The notes under the pieces were generated by a model. It saw only the letters and a program-made list of their open reading frames with translations. It was not told the DNA's origin and did no database searches. Of a stretch of DNA of 64,000 nt, positions 1-11,013 are shown one piece after another. The stretch covers positions 1,622,501 through 1,686,500 of the forward strand of contig JAUIRK010000097.1 in NCBI GenBank assembly GCA_030549495.1, written 5' to 3'. Position numbers and translations under genes: made by a program. This DNA is from Nectonema munidae (taxonomy: Eukaryota; Nematomorpha; Nectonematoida; Nectonematidae). The number at the start of each line of letters is the position of its first letter. Position 1 is the first letter of the stretch.

Positions 1-186
1 ATTTCGATAAGTTTTCTTATTATACTTAAATCCTTGTTGGGAACAATCTATAGTATACTTTTTTAAACTTGTTCATAAATTTAAAAAAAGTTATAAAATA
101 TATTTTAATTATATGTATCAATTTAACTTTTATTTGATGAATCTCGAAATTAAATACTTTTAATAAAATTTAAATGAACTTTTTAG

Positions 187-336
187 ATTGGTTCATTTGC
201 GTACAAGTGTTGATTGGTTGTGGCTATGTTCTCAATCTCTTTACCTTTATTATCTCAATTTTGTACTTATGCTTCTATCATTCAAGAGCTAATTTATGCA
301 TGGCAAAAACGATATTCATATTCTCTCTCATTGCAG
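187..336 (+). CDS. internal exon, four-transmembrane protein gene A
   Basis: This is a 150-base exon bounded by a T-rich acceptor (TTTTTAG at 180-186) and a GTAACT donor at 337. It starts and ends in phase 1. It encodes two hydrophobic segments beginning Trp-Phe-x-x-x-Gln and ending near Leu-Ile-Ala-Gly. Its identification rests on comparison within the window: exon 2 of the complete paralogue at 49672-49821 (-) has the same length, the same phases and the same WFxxxQ start. It supplies transmembrane helix 2 and most of helix 3. The first exon, carrying the start codon, must lie left of the window. I do not recognise the exact orthologue. The tetraspan layout recalls the claudin/PMP22-like group. 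Confidence 0.62.
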
Positions 337-544
337 GTAACTAAGTTGAATAAATTTTAAGGAAACTTATATTTAAACAAAAGGAGACAACTTTGCTATT
401 TTTTAAATTATTTAAAGGTGTTATATAAATTACTAAGAGAGATTACCTACACTCTTTTATTAGAAACTAGTATTCATTCGCACCAGAAACTTTACCATTC
501 AAAGACAGATAATTGATAAATATTTTGTAACACTTTTTTCTATT

Positions 545-780
545 CTTCATTACTTTTGTCAAAGTTGCGGAGTCGCTAGAGTTCGGGATTGAGGAGTCGG
601 AGACTCCGAAACTAATTCGTAGTAACATACAAAATCCGACTACGACAAAAGAAGGGTCACTTCATTATCTACAAAAATGAAATATTTATTTTCTTTAATT
701 AAAATACTTAAAAAAAAGACTCCTAAATTTTATTAGATGCCGGCTTTTCCCAACTCCAACTCATGAAACCTGATAGAGTC
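545..780. repeat. dispersed GGAGTCGG-type repeat
   Basis: This block carries GAGTCGGAGACTCC and, on the opposite strand, the core found again at 6536-6595 and 7586-7625 (GTCGGTATCTAATAAAATTT followed by a GGAGT box). Three copies in one intron indicate a dispersed repeat. Its class is unknown and no terminal repeats or duplications could be fixed. Confidence 0.4.
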
Positions 781-2842
781 TGGGATTTTAATGGGATAAG
801 ATCCAGGGTCATGAAGTCGAAAAAATATTTTGCGACTCTCGCTCCATTTGTTTTTAATTTTTTGACTCTCCACCGGGTGTGTTTTAAAAGTGCCCCATTT
901 ATGGAACCAAACGAAATTAAATAAAATTATAATTTAATTTTCTATTCGTATATAAATCATTTTGCAAAGGTTATTTTAATTTAAAACATGAAATATTCTT
1001 AGACACCTTATTTTCAAATGGTAATTACTGAAATATAGATTGATTGTATGTTCTATATATAATATGATTTATTTCATTTATATTATATGTATTTTACATT
1101 CGAATTCACATCTCTTCTATAATATACATTGTATACTAAATGTGCATGCTGTTTTCTTGAATAGTATGAATTTTGTTGGATAAATCCTAGCATCCATGTT
1201 CTATTTCTGCAAAAATAAAACCTTGATTTTTCAGTTCCTCTAATAAAATTATGGTTCAAACTACAGCTCCATTTTAATGTTTTTCTAGTATCTTTAAAGG
1301 GGCAATTTCAGCATCTTCATCAAGTTAACGCTACATTTGACAAATATAGTTGATTCCTTTTGACTTATCTTGCCAGGATTGCATTTTCTTAAACCGCTAT
1401 CAAATGCTTAATGACTGTTTTATACACTTCATTTACATTGCAAGAGTTGGAACTAATTTTGCTTAAACTTGGAAATGCTTAAAGCATCCTACTTGATATC
1501 ATCCAAGATGCAACAGTAGTAACGCTACAATGACATTATTTGAAATTCTGTCGTATTAGATTTAGTGTCCCTAAACGCTTAGCAAGATGTTTTATCCAAG
1601 ATCCGCTAACTTCTTTGCACCGCTACTAATGACGCTCCCAATGAGTGTATGCTTACTTTTGAAAGACGCTCTTCAGTTACTGGGATTACTCATTCTTAGT
1701 GTTTCTTGAGTTTGTATTGAACACGATTTGCATCTAATGTTCTTGTAATGTTTGCAGGATTGCATCTGACAGCATTTGCAAGCTTGCTACTGTAATCTAA
1801 TTATGATTGTATTTCATTTGCGTGTATGTTGCATTCGAATCCACATCTTGTGAAAATTTTACACTATATATTGAACACACATTTTGTTTTCCATATTTTG
1901 TACAGGTTTTCTTCTCGCTTTTACAACATTATATTAATTTCAAATGTATTATTTTTACGAAAAGTTTAAATTTACTTATTTAAATTCAAATAGAATATTA
2001 TAATAGTTACTTTTAGACATTAAATGTGGGTATTAATCAATATTTTTTATCATAAATAATGAACAAAATATGTGGGCTACACGGGAGATATTAAAACTAT
2101 ATATAATACTCAATTGTCACACTTCTTTGCTTAACTTCATCTAAATATTTGATGTAATACATTATTTTGTTTTCATTTGAATAAATTTTCGTAATGTTAC
2201 GCAGAGTACATTGATAATTTTTCATTAAAAAAGATATCAAACAAAATTGTCTAAGGGTGAATAAATGATGAATCATTACTTATACATTAGAAGTACACAA
2301 AACCTATTATTACAGTGAGTCGATTGAAAATTTTCAAGAATTTTAAAATTTTTGTAATAGATGACATACCAAATAATACATTCACAACTTTTTTCTTCAT
2401 CCACAAATCTAAAAAGATGTTTATTAAAAATGCTCCTTTTTAGAAATATTTAGTCTTTGAAATAATGGTTAAGTTGTAAATCTGGCCTAGAATGTTTAAA
2501 GTTACTGTTAAAAACAGCTTAAGCTCTTTCACCACGATAAGGCGATGCTAATTGAAAGAGAGAAGGCATGCACAACGAAATAAACGTGCAAAGAAAATAA
2601 TGGGAAATAAATACTTGAATTTATTGTGAAAATATAATATAAAAAATAAAATTTTAAAAAATATTTCTTTTTTTAGGGAACAAGGTCCTAGCATTCCTAC
2701 TTCTTTTTTTCTTGCAACTTTTTGTGTTAATGGCAAAATTAATTTCTTATCCTTTGAAAGAATATTATTTTTATTTTCTGAATTAAAGAATTCTCTAAAT
2801 AAAAGTCCATCTTTTTTGGTCGAAAATTCGTATTTTGAAACC

Positions 2843-4225
2843 TTAAAATGAGTTATCTACTTTTGTTGTTTGTCCTAGTAAATAAGAAATCATTTCCAGT
2901 AATTTTTTAGGCTTCCAGTCTATTAAAAGCTTCAAAATATGATTCTTGGACTCACAAGCATTGTTTGTACCCATCAATGGAATCTCAGGATGCCTTCTTC
3001 TTGGTATAAAGATATATTTTAGTCAATGACTTCTATTTCTTTTTCTAAGTATCCAGAAAATGAAGAACCAAAATCATTTAAAACATCGTTTTTTCTTGTA
3101 ATAAATTGTCTTTCATCTGAACAATCGATTAAACCATTATCTACAAAAATCATTTTGAGCAAAAGATTCATTTCTCTATTTTTCAGGATTTTATAAGTGT
3201 TATTATGTCTGCTAAAGCTTTCTTTGAGATGCCTTCTGCAGAGGGTAACGTAGAGTTGTTTCTAAAGCCTTTATAATCGCTCTTTCTTGATCACATCCAA
3301 AAATTCCATCGATCATTCCTATTTTCATATATACATGAGAAAAAAACTGTGATAGGTTTCAAAGCTAGCATCCCAATGTAAAAATAGGTCCTAAAAAATT
3401 GGACAAGTCTCAGAACTTTTACGTACAAGTTTTTTTTCTTGAAAAACAAAGAAAGAAACATAGCAGGCACCAGGATTGAAAGTCCGATCTATACAAATTA
3501 TATAATTATTTTTTAAAGCAGATGAAAAATGAGAAAGCATATTATTACTATACAAAATAAATGAATCTGAGGTATTTAAGGCAAATCTAATAAAATCATG
3601 TCCATTGGACACCATAGATAATACCTTTTGAATTTCGTCAGATAAATTACAAGACGAAGACGTAGAAAATAACCTATTCTTTAAATTTATAATATAATGT
3701 GAATTCCTAGGAATATACTCATTTTTAGTAATTAAGTTTGAAAAAAATTTTCTAACATCTTTTAGCCCCTCTTTAAATTGCTGAACTACATTCTCGGTAA
3801 CTTTTTTCGGTGTTCTAATATAGGTAGAATTTATATATTTTGATTTACCATGAAAAGAATGACGGAAAAATCCTTTATATTCAAACGTAACATAGTTACA
3901 ATAATGTTCATGACTTAAAAACTTTGAAAAATAGCATACTCTACGCTCATAACTCTTGTCTTTCTTCAATTTTGTAGAATACCTCTTTAAAATACAAGCA
4001 CTATTTTTCTCTCAAGATTCCTAACATAGAGCCGAAATCATTAACTTTATAAAAATAAGTTTTTATGGAATTTGAGCCCCAAACACCACAATCATCAATG
4101 AATCTATTTGAAAACGTATCATACTTAATGAAACAAACATTTTCCTTTAAACCATTTGGTTCACATTTAGGCAATTCTTTTTCTACATTTTGCAGAAAAA
4201 AATGCACCCATTCAGCCTCATTCAA
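2843..4225 (-). pseudogene. Mutator-like (MULE) transposase, decayed
   Basis: The frames are read right to left. The piece at 4001-4225 and the piece at 3391-3969 are offset by a frameshift near 4000; together they look like an N-terminal Cys/His finger region followed by the start of a MULE transposase core. The piece at 3391-3969 ends with Ile-Asp-Arg-Thr-Phe, the first catalytic-Asp motif (usually IDGTF). Further left, in a shifted frame, come a GCDQERAI segment matching the second-Asp position and, near 2930-2960, a TNNACESKN motif carrying the catalytic Glu. All three acidic motifs are therefore visible, but stops and frame changes separate them. The gene is dead. It lies just downstream of an OTU-like sequence on the same strand. 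Confidence 0.7.
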
Positions 4226-4369
4226 AAACCTATTTTAAGTCTATAAAATTATGAGTGCTATCTTTAATAACAATGTTGTTCGAAAAATTTTGAGAATAAT
4301 TATGATCTAATAAAATGGTACTATTTTTGTTATAATTGTCAGAAATAAAAAAGAATAAAAGCATGTTAA

Positions 4370-4955
4370 ACTTTTGGTATACATAAAACAAAATGATTTG
4401 GGTTTATTTATATAAGTTTTGGCGTTAAAATTTGTTCACAAAAAAGAATATTAATATGTACACACTCTGAGAAACATTCATTATAACTGTTGGGATAGAT
4501 AACTTTATTCAAAATTCTTTGAACCAAGTTATTAGAGGAATTATAAGGTGGATATGTAAGATTTTATATGAAACATTTGAAACTGCAGAAATCGTGTATA
4601 TATTGGACCAGCCATAACATACGTTTTTGATAGCATTTTGAAAGTCGCATACTTTTTCATAATCGTTATTCAAATAATTTTGTGAGTTTTTGATAATGGC
4701 GATCAAAACACGCAATTTTAGAGAAAGTGTTTCATTATCAAGAAAGAAAGAAGAAATAGCATTAAATAGACAATTGCTATCTGGAGTAGAAATTATTGGA
4801 GTAAGGGATAAATTTAAGGAATAATAGTCGATAATACTTTTAGAAATCAGATCGACATTAGGAAAATATTTTTGAGGAGAATTTTGAAAAAAGTTGCAGT
4901 CGCTTGTCCGAAGAAAAATGAACTCTGCTTCTATATAAAGTTTAAGGCTACACAA
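4370..4955 (-). pseudogene. OTU-type cysteine protease-like domain, transposon-linked
   Basis: About 55 residues into the right-hand frame is PDSNCLFNAIS, the Asp-x-x-Cys box of OTU deubiquitinase-like proteases. It is followed by a helix with an LR pair and an asparagine-rich stretch, as expected of the fold. After a frameshift near 4560 the other frame continues to an Asn-His-Phe motif near 4390-4400, where OTU proteins carry the catalytic His. Both active-site elements are thus present in order, but not in one frame. It sits on the same strand as, and upstream of, the MULE transposase, so it was probably part of that element. OTU membership is inferred from the motifs alone. Confidence 0.55.
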
Positions 4956-5832
4956 AAAAAAATTGAATCAAATATTTAAAAGCGAATTTTTATAATTTTC
5001 TATGCGTTTTAAACTTTTTAAGAAGCAAAACTTGTTATTATATTCATTACAACTCAATCAAAAAAATGAATATTATTTAATAAATAAAAAAAGCCTGTTC
5101 AGTATTCAATTTCTGGTATCCAAAATGAAAAACTTCAGTACATTCAAAACATTGAATGCTATCATCGGCTCCAGCAAAAATCCGGCAACTTTTGCAAATC
5201 ATATTATTGAAAAAAACTTTCAAAAATTAAAATTTTCAGAATAAAACTCGAAAAAAAAATTCCCAGAGGAAAATTTAAAAAGAAAAGAATGGAATTCGCC
5301 ATTTTTTGAATATTGGGGCACTTTTATCTGAAAGAATTCATTATATAAAACAATATAAACTTGAAAACTTATTTTCAACCTAAAAATAAGTGCAGTTTAT
5401 GAAAAGACTTTCAAAATTGATATAAAAAAAATCATTGTTTTATGTAAAAACTCCACTTTCTAAAATTTTGAAGTATATTTTCCAAATATAAAACAAATAA
5501 ATTAATTTGGGGCATCCTTAAAATAGACCACTCTCCACCACCCATTTGTAATTTGCGATTGCAACTCCATTTATGTTTACTTTTTAACACAGATGCATCC
5601 ACCTTTTTATAATTATGCAAGATCAACTTTTCTGCTTAAACCTCCAACTTATGTAAAATTGCTTTAGAAATATCAGTTATAAGTTACTCAGTTTTCTATA
5701 GTTTTCAATCTATCTATAACTCAAATTAAAAGTGTTATTACATCAGGGTGTTAACTAGACCTTATATGTAGCCGTCAGACGGCCGCTTCCCGAAAACATT
5801 TTTGAATGTAAGAAAAAAGAATATAAAATAAG

Positions 5833-5962
5833 TTAACCTTTAAGGACCAGAATTTTAAAGACTAATCGTCTACTTTATTTTTCAACACAATTTTATATAT
5901 CTAAAAAGCAAGCGATTTTCATTTTTGGGACACCCGTGTCCTACCATTCCTCAAAGGGTTAA
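5833..5962. mobile_element. TTAA-flanked piggyBac-type MITE
   Basis: A TTAA at each end (5833-5836 and 5959-5962) encloses a short element with imperfect terminal repeats: CCTTTAAGGA on the left, and on the right the reverse complement of a close variant (TCCTCAAAGGG). A related copy lies at 61165-61293, sharing GGCCAGAATTTT-like sequence, an AATCGTC box and AGCAATTTTCATTT. There is no coding capacity. It was probably moved by a piggyBac transposase. Confidence 0.6.
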
Positions 5963-6535
5963 TTAGATAAAATATTTTGTTGTTACTTTAAAATTAAGTC
6001 ATGTAAGAGATTGTCTTTTTATCTGTTCACGCTTTATTAGCTAATCTGACGGACCAATCAGAAATTTCTGGTTAACACACTGGAGATGTACCATATTTCA
6101 AGATCCTTTGTGAATGTTGATTTTAGATAGTCATTGAAAGATGTCTTAAATCTTACACAGTTCTGCTTTATGTTGCAACGCAAAATGTTTTATTGATTTG
6201 TATTTGTAGTTTAGTGTCTTTCTTACATTGTCTCCAAAAAGAATTTTTTATCTAAGCAAATACAATAGCATTTAAAAAGTAAACTTATCCAAAAAAAATT
6301 CAAAGTATTTCGTTTCAATTTTTTCCCCAAATTTTCTACTCATAAACTCTGCTTTGTTCCTTTACAGGGAATTTTGCAATAAAAAAAGATTTTTTCATTT
6401 TTTTGAATGTTTCAGTCTTTTTTTATGTTCCGTTTTTGCAACGTTGACTACTAAAAAGAATGTCGATGCATTTATTTTTTGATCTAACCGTTATGAATAT
6501 AGCCATTTTTAAAATTGGAGTCACAATGATTATTT

Positions 6536-6595
6536 ACTTCGACTCTACGACCCTTAATAGTAGTCGGTATCTAATAAAATTTAGGAGTGGGATTT
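6536..6595. repeat. dispersed GGAGTCGG-type repeat, second copy
   Basis: It has the core GTCGGTATCTAATAAAATTT followed by AGGAGTGGG, matching the copies at 545-780 (reverse strand) and 7586-7625. Confidence 0.4.
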
Positions 6596-7585
6596 TTTCA
6601 AGTATTGATTTAGTAAAAGAGTTTAATAAATTTAAATAACCTTTATTTCCTTACTTTCAAGCTTTTTCAATCTTGATTTTTTTTAACATTAATATCAGTC
6701 ATCTGAAAGACATTCTGTTTCTACAATTAGTACAAGTAGATGAGATTTCATCAAAAAGTTAGTGCTCAAAATTTCAACATATTTTCTTTTGAGGAGCAGG
6801 ATGGAATCCAATGACAAACATCCAAAACATTGTCACTTTGTGTCAAATTTACAAGTGTAATTTTCTTGTTGTTCATCTTGGTTAGAACATGACGCAACAA
6901 TCTGCGTTTGTAGTAGCTTTTGAAAGTTTTAATGAAAGGATAGTAAATTAAAGTTTTAGAAGAATACGAGAGAAAGAATGACTTGAACTCAGCGAAAACA
7001 AAAAAATGCCTGAAGGTAGTTTGCAGTGTTTATACTACGCTGGACACTAAAATTTTATAGATGTTGCCCTAGTCACAAAAGGTACTTTTTTTTAATTCCA
7101 AACCCATGATTTAACTCTTCTGGCTTCTCCTGAACCCTATTGGGTAGTGTGACGATTACTTTCATTGCTTCACTTCTTGCCTCCCCATCATATATGTATT
7201 GTTATATTGTATACATTATGTCTGAATAAAAGTAAGCTTGTTTTTACATGATACTTCCTTCAGAAAAAGCTCCTGCACCATGGTTGCGGAGTTGAAGGGA
7301 AATTATCTCTTTCTGTCAGTACCTAATAAATCCAACTTCATCTTCAAATACCTAAACCTTACTTTTACTTTCAGTCGAAGGACCTATCCCTTTAAAAACG
7401 TAGACTCCGCAATCTTAGCCAACACTTTAACAGTGTGCTGAAGACAAAAATTTGAAATATTTCTGCAATGAAAATTACAAGTCCTTTTGAAAGGTCATAA
7501 ATGAGGCATTCAGGTCAAATGCACCCCTCACCCGCACACCAGTGATGGCACTCCTGTCTAACAACCAATTGGACATTTTAAGGCG

Positions 7586-7625
7586 TTAGAGTCGGTATCT
7601 AATAAAATTTTGGAGTCGGAAGTTT
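7586..7625. repeat. dispersed GGAGTCGG-type repeat, third copy
   Basis: It has GAGTCGGTATCTAATAAAAT followed by TTTGGAGTCGG, in the same orientation as the copy at 6536-6595. Confidence 0.4.
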
Positions 7626-8227
7626 AATTTTTTAATTTCCATTTTCTATCAATTTTAATTGTGGTGTTATCTATAGTTAATTTTAAATATTTCTTATTAT
7701 AATGATAAAAGCCTATATTTCAGAAGATATTAACCCCCCTCCCCTGCGTATGACTTGGGAAGAGTATTTTCTTGAAATTTACTCCTAATCCGATTTGTAT
7801 AAAGTATACATTTTAAGAACCCCTTTATTTAGATCGATAATATTATAATTTGAGAGTAAGGACGATAATACACCATTTGAAAAGTTTAAATTAACTCTCA
7901 GTCAAGAATTATCATATCCCAATAGAGATTGTATAACGTATATATACATCATTAGTCGATATCTATGTGTGCTAATCTCATTGATGAATACAGCGATGAA
8001 ATTATTGTTATGGTGACGGCGTTATTAGTGCAATGGTGAATGAGAAAATCAAAATAAACAATATAGCTCTATCTGTCAAATTAGTGAGAAACGGTTACTA
8101 CCTTATGTACGCTCCTTTCGAGAGTATTTCTATTGCAAGACATTTTTCTGTTTAAACTTTAAAAATATCTTTTTCAAAACACTGCCAACTCTTATGATAT
8201 GTAGCAATTCACTCAATTTTATTTTAG

Positions 8228-8421
8228 GAATGGTACAAGTGACTGGAATTTGTCTCTTTGTTGCCAAGATCAAGCTCGACCCTAAGGCATTTATTCACAT
8301 CGATCCAATCTTTTACATTCATACCGGAGCTGGTTGGTCTTTTTACACAACGCTGGTTTCATCCATCTTTTTGCTTATCATCTCACTGTTATTTTCGCAT
8401 CAATCAAAGAGCTCTTTTTAA
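8228..8421 (+). CDS. terminal exon, four-transmembrane protein gene A
   Basis: The acceptor is TTTTAG at 8222-8227 and the exon opens in phase 1. It encodes the end of helix 3, a short loop with a HIDP motif, then a Gly-Trp-Ser motif and helix 4, and stops at 8419-8421. The same order (HIDP, HTGxGWS, last helix) occurs in exon 3 of the paralogue at 46709-46908 (-), so this is a real coding exon and not a chance frame. An AATAAA signal follows at 8580-8585. The intron from 337 is 7.9 kb long and is filled with transposon relics. The gene converges with the ALG3-like gene that ends at 8625. Confidence 0.72.
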
Positions 8422-8579
8422 GCTTGATACTTTTTTACCCAAATCTCAAATTTATTTCATGCTTATAATTTAATTTTTATACTGTGTTTTAAAAGTCTGA
8501 ATTTTATAATATCCGTGAATTAGTGGTATTTTTTCAAAGAATTTTTAATCAAATTTTAGTTTTTAATAATTGTAATTGA

Positions 8580-8585
8580 AATAAA
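8580..8585 (+). promoter_or_regulatory. polyadenylation signal AATAAA of gene A
   Basis: AATAAA lies 159 bases after the stop of the terminal exon at 8421 and 40 bases before the stop of the convergent ALG3-like gene, so the two 3' ends nearly touch. Confidence 0.5.
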
Positions 8586-8624
8586 ATAATTTTCTTGAAA
8601 CAATCCGGTTGAAAATTTTGCTAT

Positions 8625-9881
8625 TTACACCTCTTTCACTTTTTGTTCCTTTGTATTGAAAATTTTGTAAAGAATGAAAACGTGGCAAAGATTCAAAACG
8701 AGCGAACTTTTAGGTGAGGCTGGATACGTGTTCCAACTACATTCGATCAATCCCAACATTAAAATACGCAATGGATTCGATAATTCAAAGCTCCAGAGAA
8801 TGTATGGAATTGTGTAGAAGTACCAGGAGTAGAACTGATAATGAAGACTTCTACAAAACGTCATGCCAATGAAGTTGGTGAAGTATAAAATGCATAAGGA
8901 ATTATGTGTAGAGAGGTTGGCTTTGGCAGTTTGCCCAACAGATGTGAAAATGTTTATCATCAAGGATTTCGGACTGAGATTGCACTTGTATATGCAGAAT
9001 AGGAAGAGAAAGACAACGTGCAGGAGGAGTAGGGAGAGGTGGAAGTACCGATTCAGAAAAAGGTACTCTGGAATAAACTTCCAGTTCACGCTCCACTTGT
9101 ACAGAAAGACTCTTTGAAAGTTGAAGGCCATGGAGAGATAGGCGCTCGCGTTGTGGGCTAAAAATGGCGCGCTCAGCAAGGATTCAAGCAACAGAAGCTT
9201 GAGAATGAAGGAAATGCAGGAAAGGAGTGAGTAAGAGGACTGAATGTACGTGAGGATTAGAAAGCCGGGAAGGTAGAGAATACTGTTCATTTTAACACCC
9301 AGGCTAAGAGCAAATGTAATTAGGCTGGTTGTGTGTCTGCGTCTGATCCAGGCATTTATTGATATGTTGAGAAAGAGCATACACACGGGGTCGTTGAAGA
9401 GGCGGAGAAGATAGATGGAATGAATACGGTAAGATGTTAAGCAAATAAACACAGCTACGCATGGAGGAATATTTACGGAAGACATTCTATACGAGTCCAA
9501 AACAAAGAGCAGGTTAATAAAGTAAATGCCGCAAAAAATGTACTGGCCAAGCTTTATGCTACTTCCTTTTTCTGTAAGGAGATAAAGGACATAAAAGATG
9601 TAGGTGTGCAAGGCAGGATAAACACATGGTCCTGTATCACCTTGAAATTTCGAATAGTCCAGAGTGCTGTTTTCAGCGAAGTGGCCGACCTGTTGCATGT
9701 ACGTCTTCCAGTCAATTTCGGTGTAGGGAACGTATTCTATGATGCAAATGCAGGCAAACAGTTCATAGAGAAGGATCAAACTGCACGTCTGAAAGTAATA
9801 TGCTTTGTTGAACAGCATTTTTGCCGCCAAGCTCTTGACATCGTTGCAAACTTTTTTTATGCTTTTACACCGAATTTGCAT
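8625..9881 (-). CDS. ALG3: ALG3-like dolichyl-P-Man mannosyltransferase
   Basis: This is an uninterrupted frame of 418 residues. The family enzyme works in the ER membrane, adding the first alpha-1,3-mannose from dolichyl-phosphate-mannose to the Man5GlcNAc2 lipid precursor of N-glycans. The sequence shows the family marks in order: VPYTEIDWKTYM near residue 50, GDTGPCVYPALH near 82, SYRIHSIYLLRLFNDPV near 150, GVKMNSILYLPG near 195, and SLHYQFYSWYFYTIPY near 350. Between these lie many hydrophobic helices, as expected of a multi-pass glycosyltransferase. The length fits the family (about 410-460). The start at 9881 gives a short charged N-terminus before the first helix. It is intronless, which is unusual for an animal gene but not unique. 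No premature stop is seen. Confidence 0.9.
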   Translation of the reverse strand: MQIRCKSIKKVCNDVKSLAAKMLFNKAYYFQTCSLILLYELFACICIIEYVPYTEIDWKTYMQQVGHFAENSTLDYSKFQGDTGPCVYPALHTYIFYVLYLLTEKGSSIKLGQYIFCGIYFINLLFVLDSYRMSSVNIPPCVAVFICLTSYRIHSIYLLRLFNDPVCMLFLNISINAWIRRRHTTSLITFALSLGVKMNSILYLPGFLILTYIQSSYSLLSCISFILKLLLLESLLSAPFLAHNASAYLSMAFNFQRVFLYKWSVNWKFIPEYLFLNRYFHLSLLLLHVVFLFLFCIYKCNLSPKSLMINIFTSVGQTAKANLSTHNSLCILYFTNFIGMTFCRSLHYQFYSWYFYTIPYILWSFELSNPLRILMLGLIECSWNTYPASPKSSLVLNLCHVFILYKIFNTKEQKVKEV

Positions 9882-10111
9882 CTTAATTGTTAAAACAAGT
9901 CAATAATTCTGTGCATTCCTTTTTAAAATGGAAAGTCTAAATAAGAATATGTTAAGTATGAAGAATTGCTTGGTTATGCAATAGCCACATCCAAGAAAGA
10001 ACAGTTTGCCAACATGGCTGTCTGAGTGATATCAACAACTATTGGTTATTTTTAGAAAAATTTAATTATATTTTACATTGCTTATTTTTAAAAAATGATA
10101 GATATTTGCTC
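9882..10111. other. upstream region of the ALG3-like gene
   Basis: AT-rich. No TATA box or initiator can be assigned with confidence; the promoter must lie here or in the next few hundred bases. Confidence 0.3.
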
Positions 10112-10256
10112 ACTATAGTTTCGGCAAGAGACTGCCTTCAGAGTAAAAAGAATTATGAGTGAAGAGTTTTCCAAACATCTAAAAGTTTAGGTAGTTGTGT
10201 TCACTGATTAGTCTTTTTCCTCAGGAAGAAGGCAATCTCAAGCCGAAGGTATAGTC
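10112..10256. mobile_element. foldback (inverted-repeat) element
   Basis: The arms at 10112-10141 and 10221-10256 are imperfect reverse complements; both contain an ACTATA..TTCGGC..GAGA..GCCTTC pattern. The spacer is about 80 bases. It looks like a short MITE or foldback element. There is no coding frame and no clear target duplication. Confidence 0.5.
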
Positions 10257-10397
10257 AAGGATATATTTATCTTTTTTAAAATCACCCATATAAATTTTAT
10301 TTTATTCAATAACCATTTAAAATGCAAGATTTTCAAATATAATTAATAAAATGCAATATCTCTAGTGTTTTAATTTAGCGATACATATATATATATA

Positions 10398-10714
10398 CAG
10401 TAGACCCTCGTTAAGTCGGACTACATGGGGAGAGGGGTAAGCCGATTGTCCGACAAAACAGAGGGTCTACTATAATATTTCAAATTGGCCAAATTTATAG
10501 CCACAAGCTTTGGAATAAAGTCAAAATTTATGACGACTGCGAACTACCTATGGAGTGAAAAACATAAAATGGCTGCTTGTAAACCAAAGCGAAATTAAAA
10601 AGTCAAGAAAATGTACGCTTGTAAGCCTATGATGGAAAACATTTGTGTTCTGGGTCACGGTCCAACTTATTCGATATTCGAGTTATTAAGGTTTGAGTTA
10701 ACGAGGGTCTACTG
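10398..10714. mobile_element. pogo/Tigger-type MITE
   Basis: The terminal repeats CAGTAGACCCTCGTTAA (left) and TTAACGAGGGTCTACTG (right) are perfect reverse complements over 17 bases, and a TA dinucleotide flanks each end (10396-10397 and 10715-10716). The CAGT..ACCCTCGTTA end is typical of pogo/Tigger elements of the Tc1/mariner superfamily. At 317 bases it is non-autonomous. A third, internal copy of the tip (AGAGGGTCTACTATAA near 10457-10473) faces the left end. It sits inside a TA microsatellite. Confidence 0.8.
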
Positions 10715-11013
10715 TATATATATATATATATATCAATGTTGACAATATTTTGTGAATGGGGTATGTGGCATGTTTAAATTGGTAACTGAATGAAAGGAAA
10801 AACAATTTGAAGGATTATATGATAGAATCTACAATTTTGAATCGAAATTTTAGGGCCTTGAAAAATTTCACTAATTACTAGAAAATACAATAAATTAACA
10901 TAAGGAACAATTTTTTAAAATAATCTGTTACTAGTTTTTGTTTAGTTTTCTCTTTAAATTTTTCAAAAAGAAGATTAAAAATATAGAAATGTTTATTCCT
11001 GATTTTTACAGTT

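Larger units (their letters stand above)
337..8227 (+). other. long intron of gene A, mostly repeats
   Basis: The intron is inferred from matching phase-1 splice sites on both sides. Contents: AT-rich sequence without recognisable genes at 337-2842, a Mutator-like relic with an OTU-like sequence at 2843-4955, a TTAA-flanked MITE at 5833-5962, and three pieces of a repeat rich in GGAGTCGG. Two loosely similar stretches (about 1080-1140 and 1810-1880, sharing CATTCGAAT/CCACATCT) suggest an old duplication. I see nothing else in 4956-5832 or 5963-8227. Confidence 0.5.

Noticed and set aside
8863..9117. Frames opposite the ALG3-like gene (also 8902-9096 and 9606-9893)
   Set aside because: Shadows of the well-supported ALG3-like coding sequence.
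10112..10256. microRNA precursor
   Set aside because: The loop is about 80 bases and the arms are imperfect; a foldback transposon fits better without small-RNA data.
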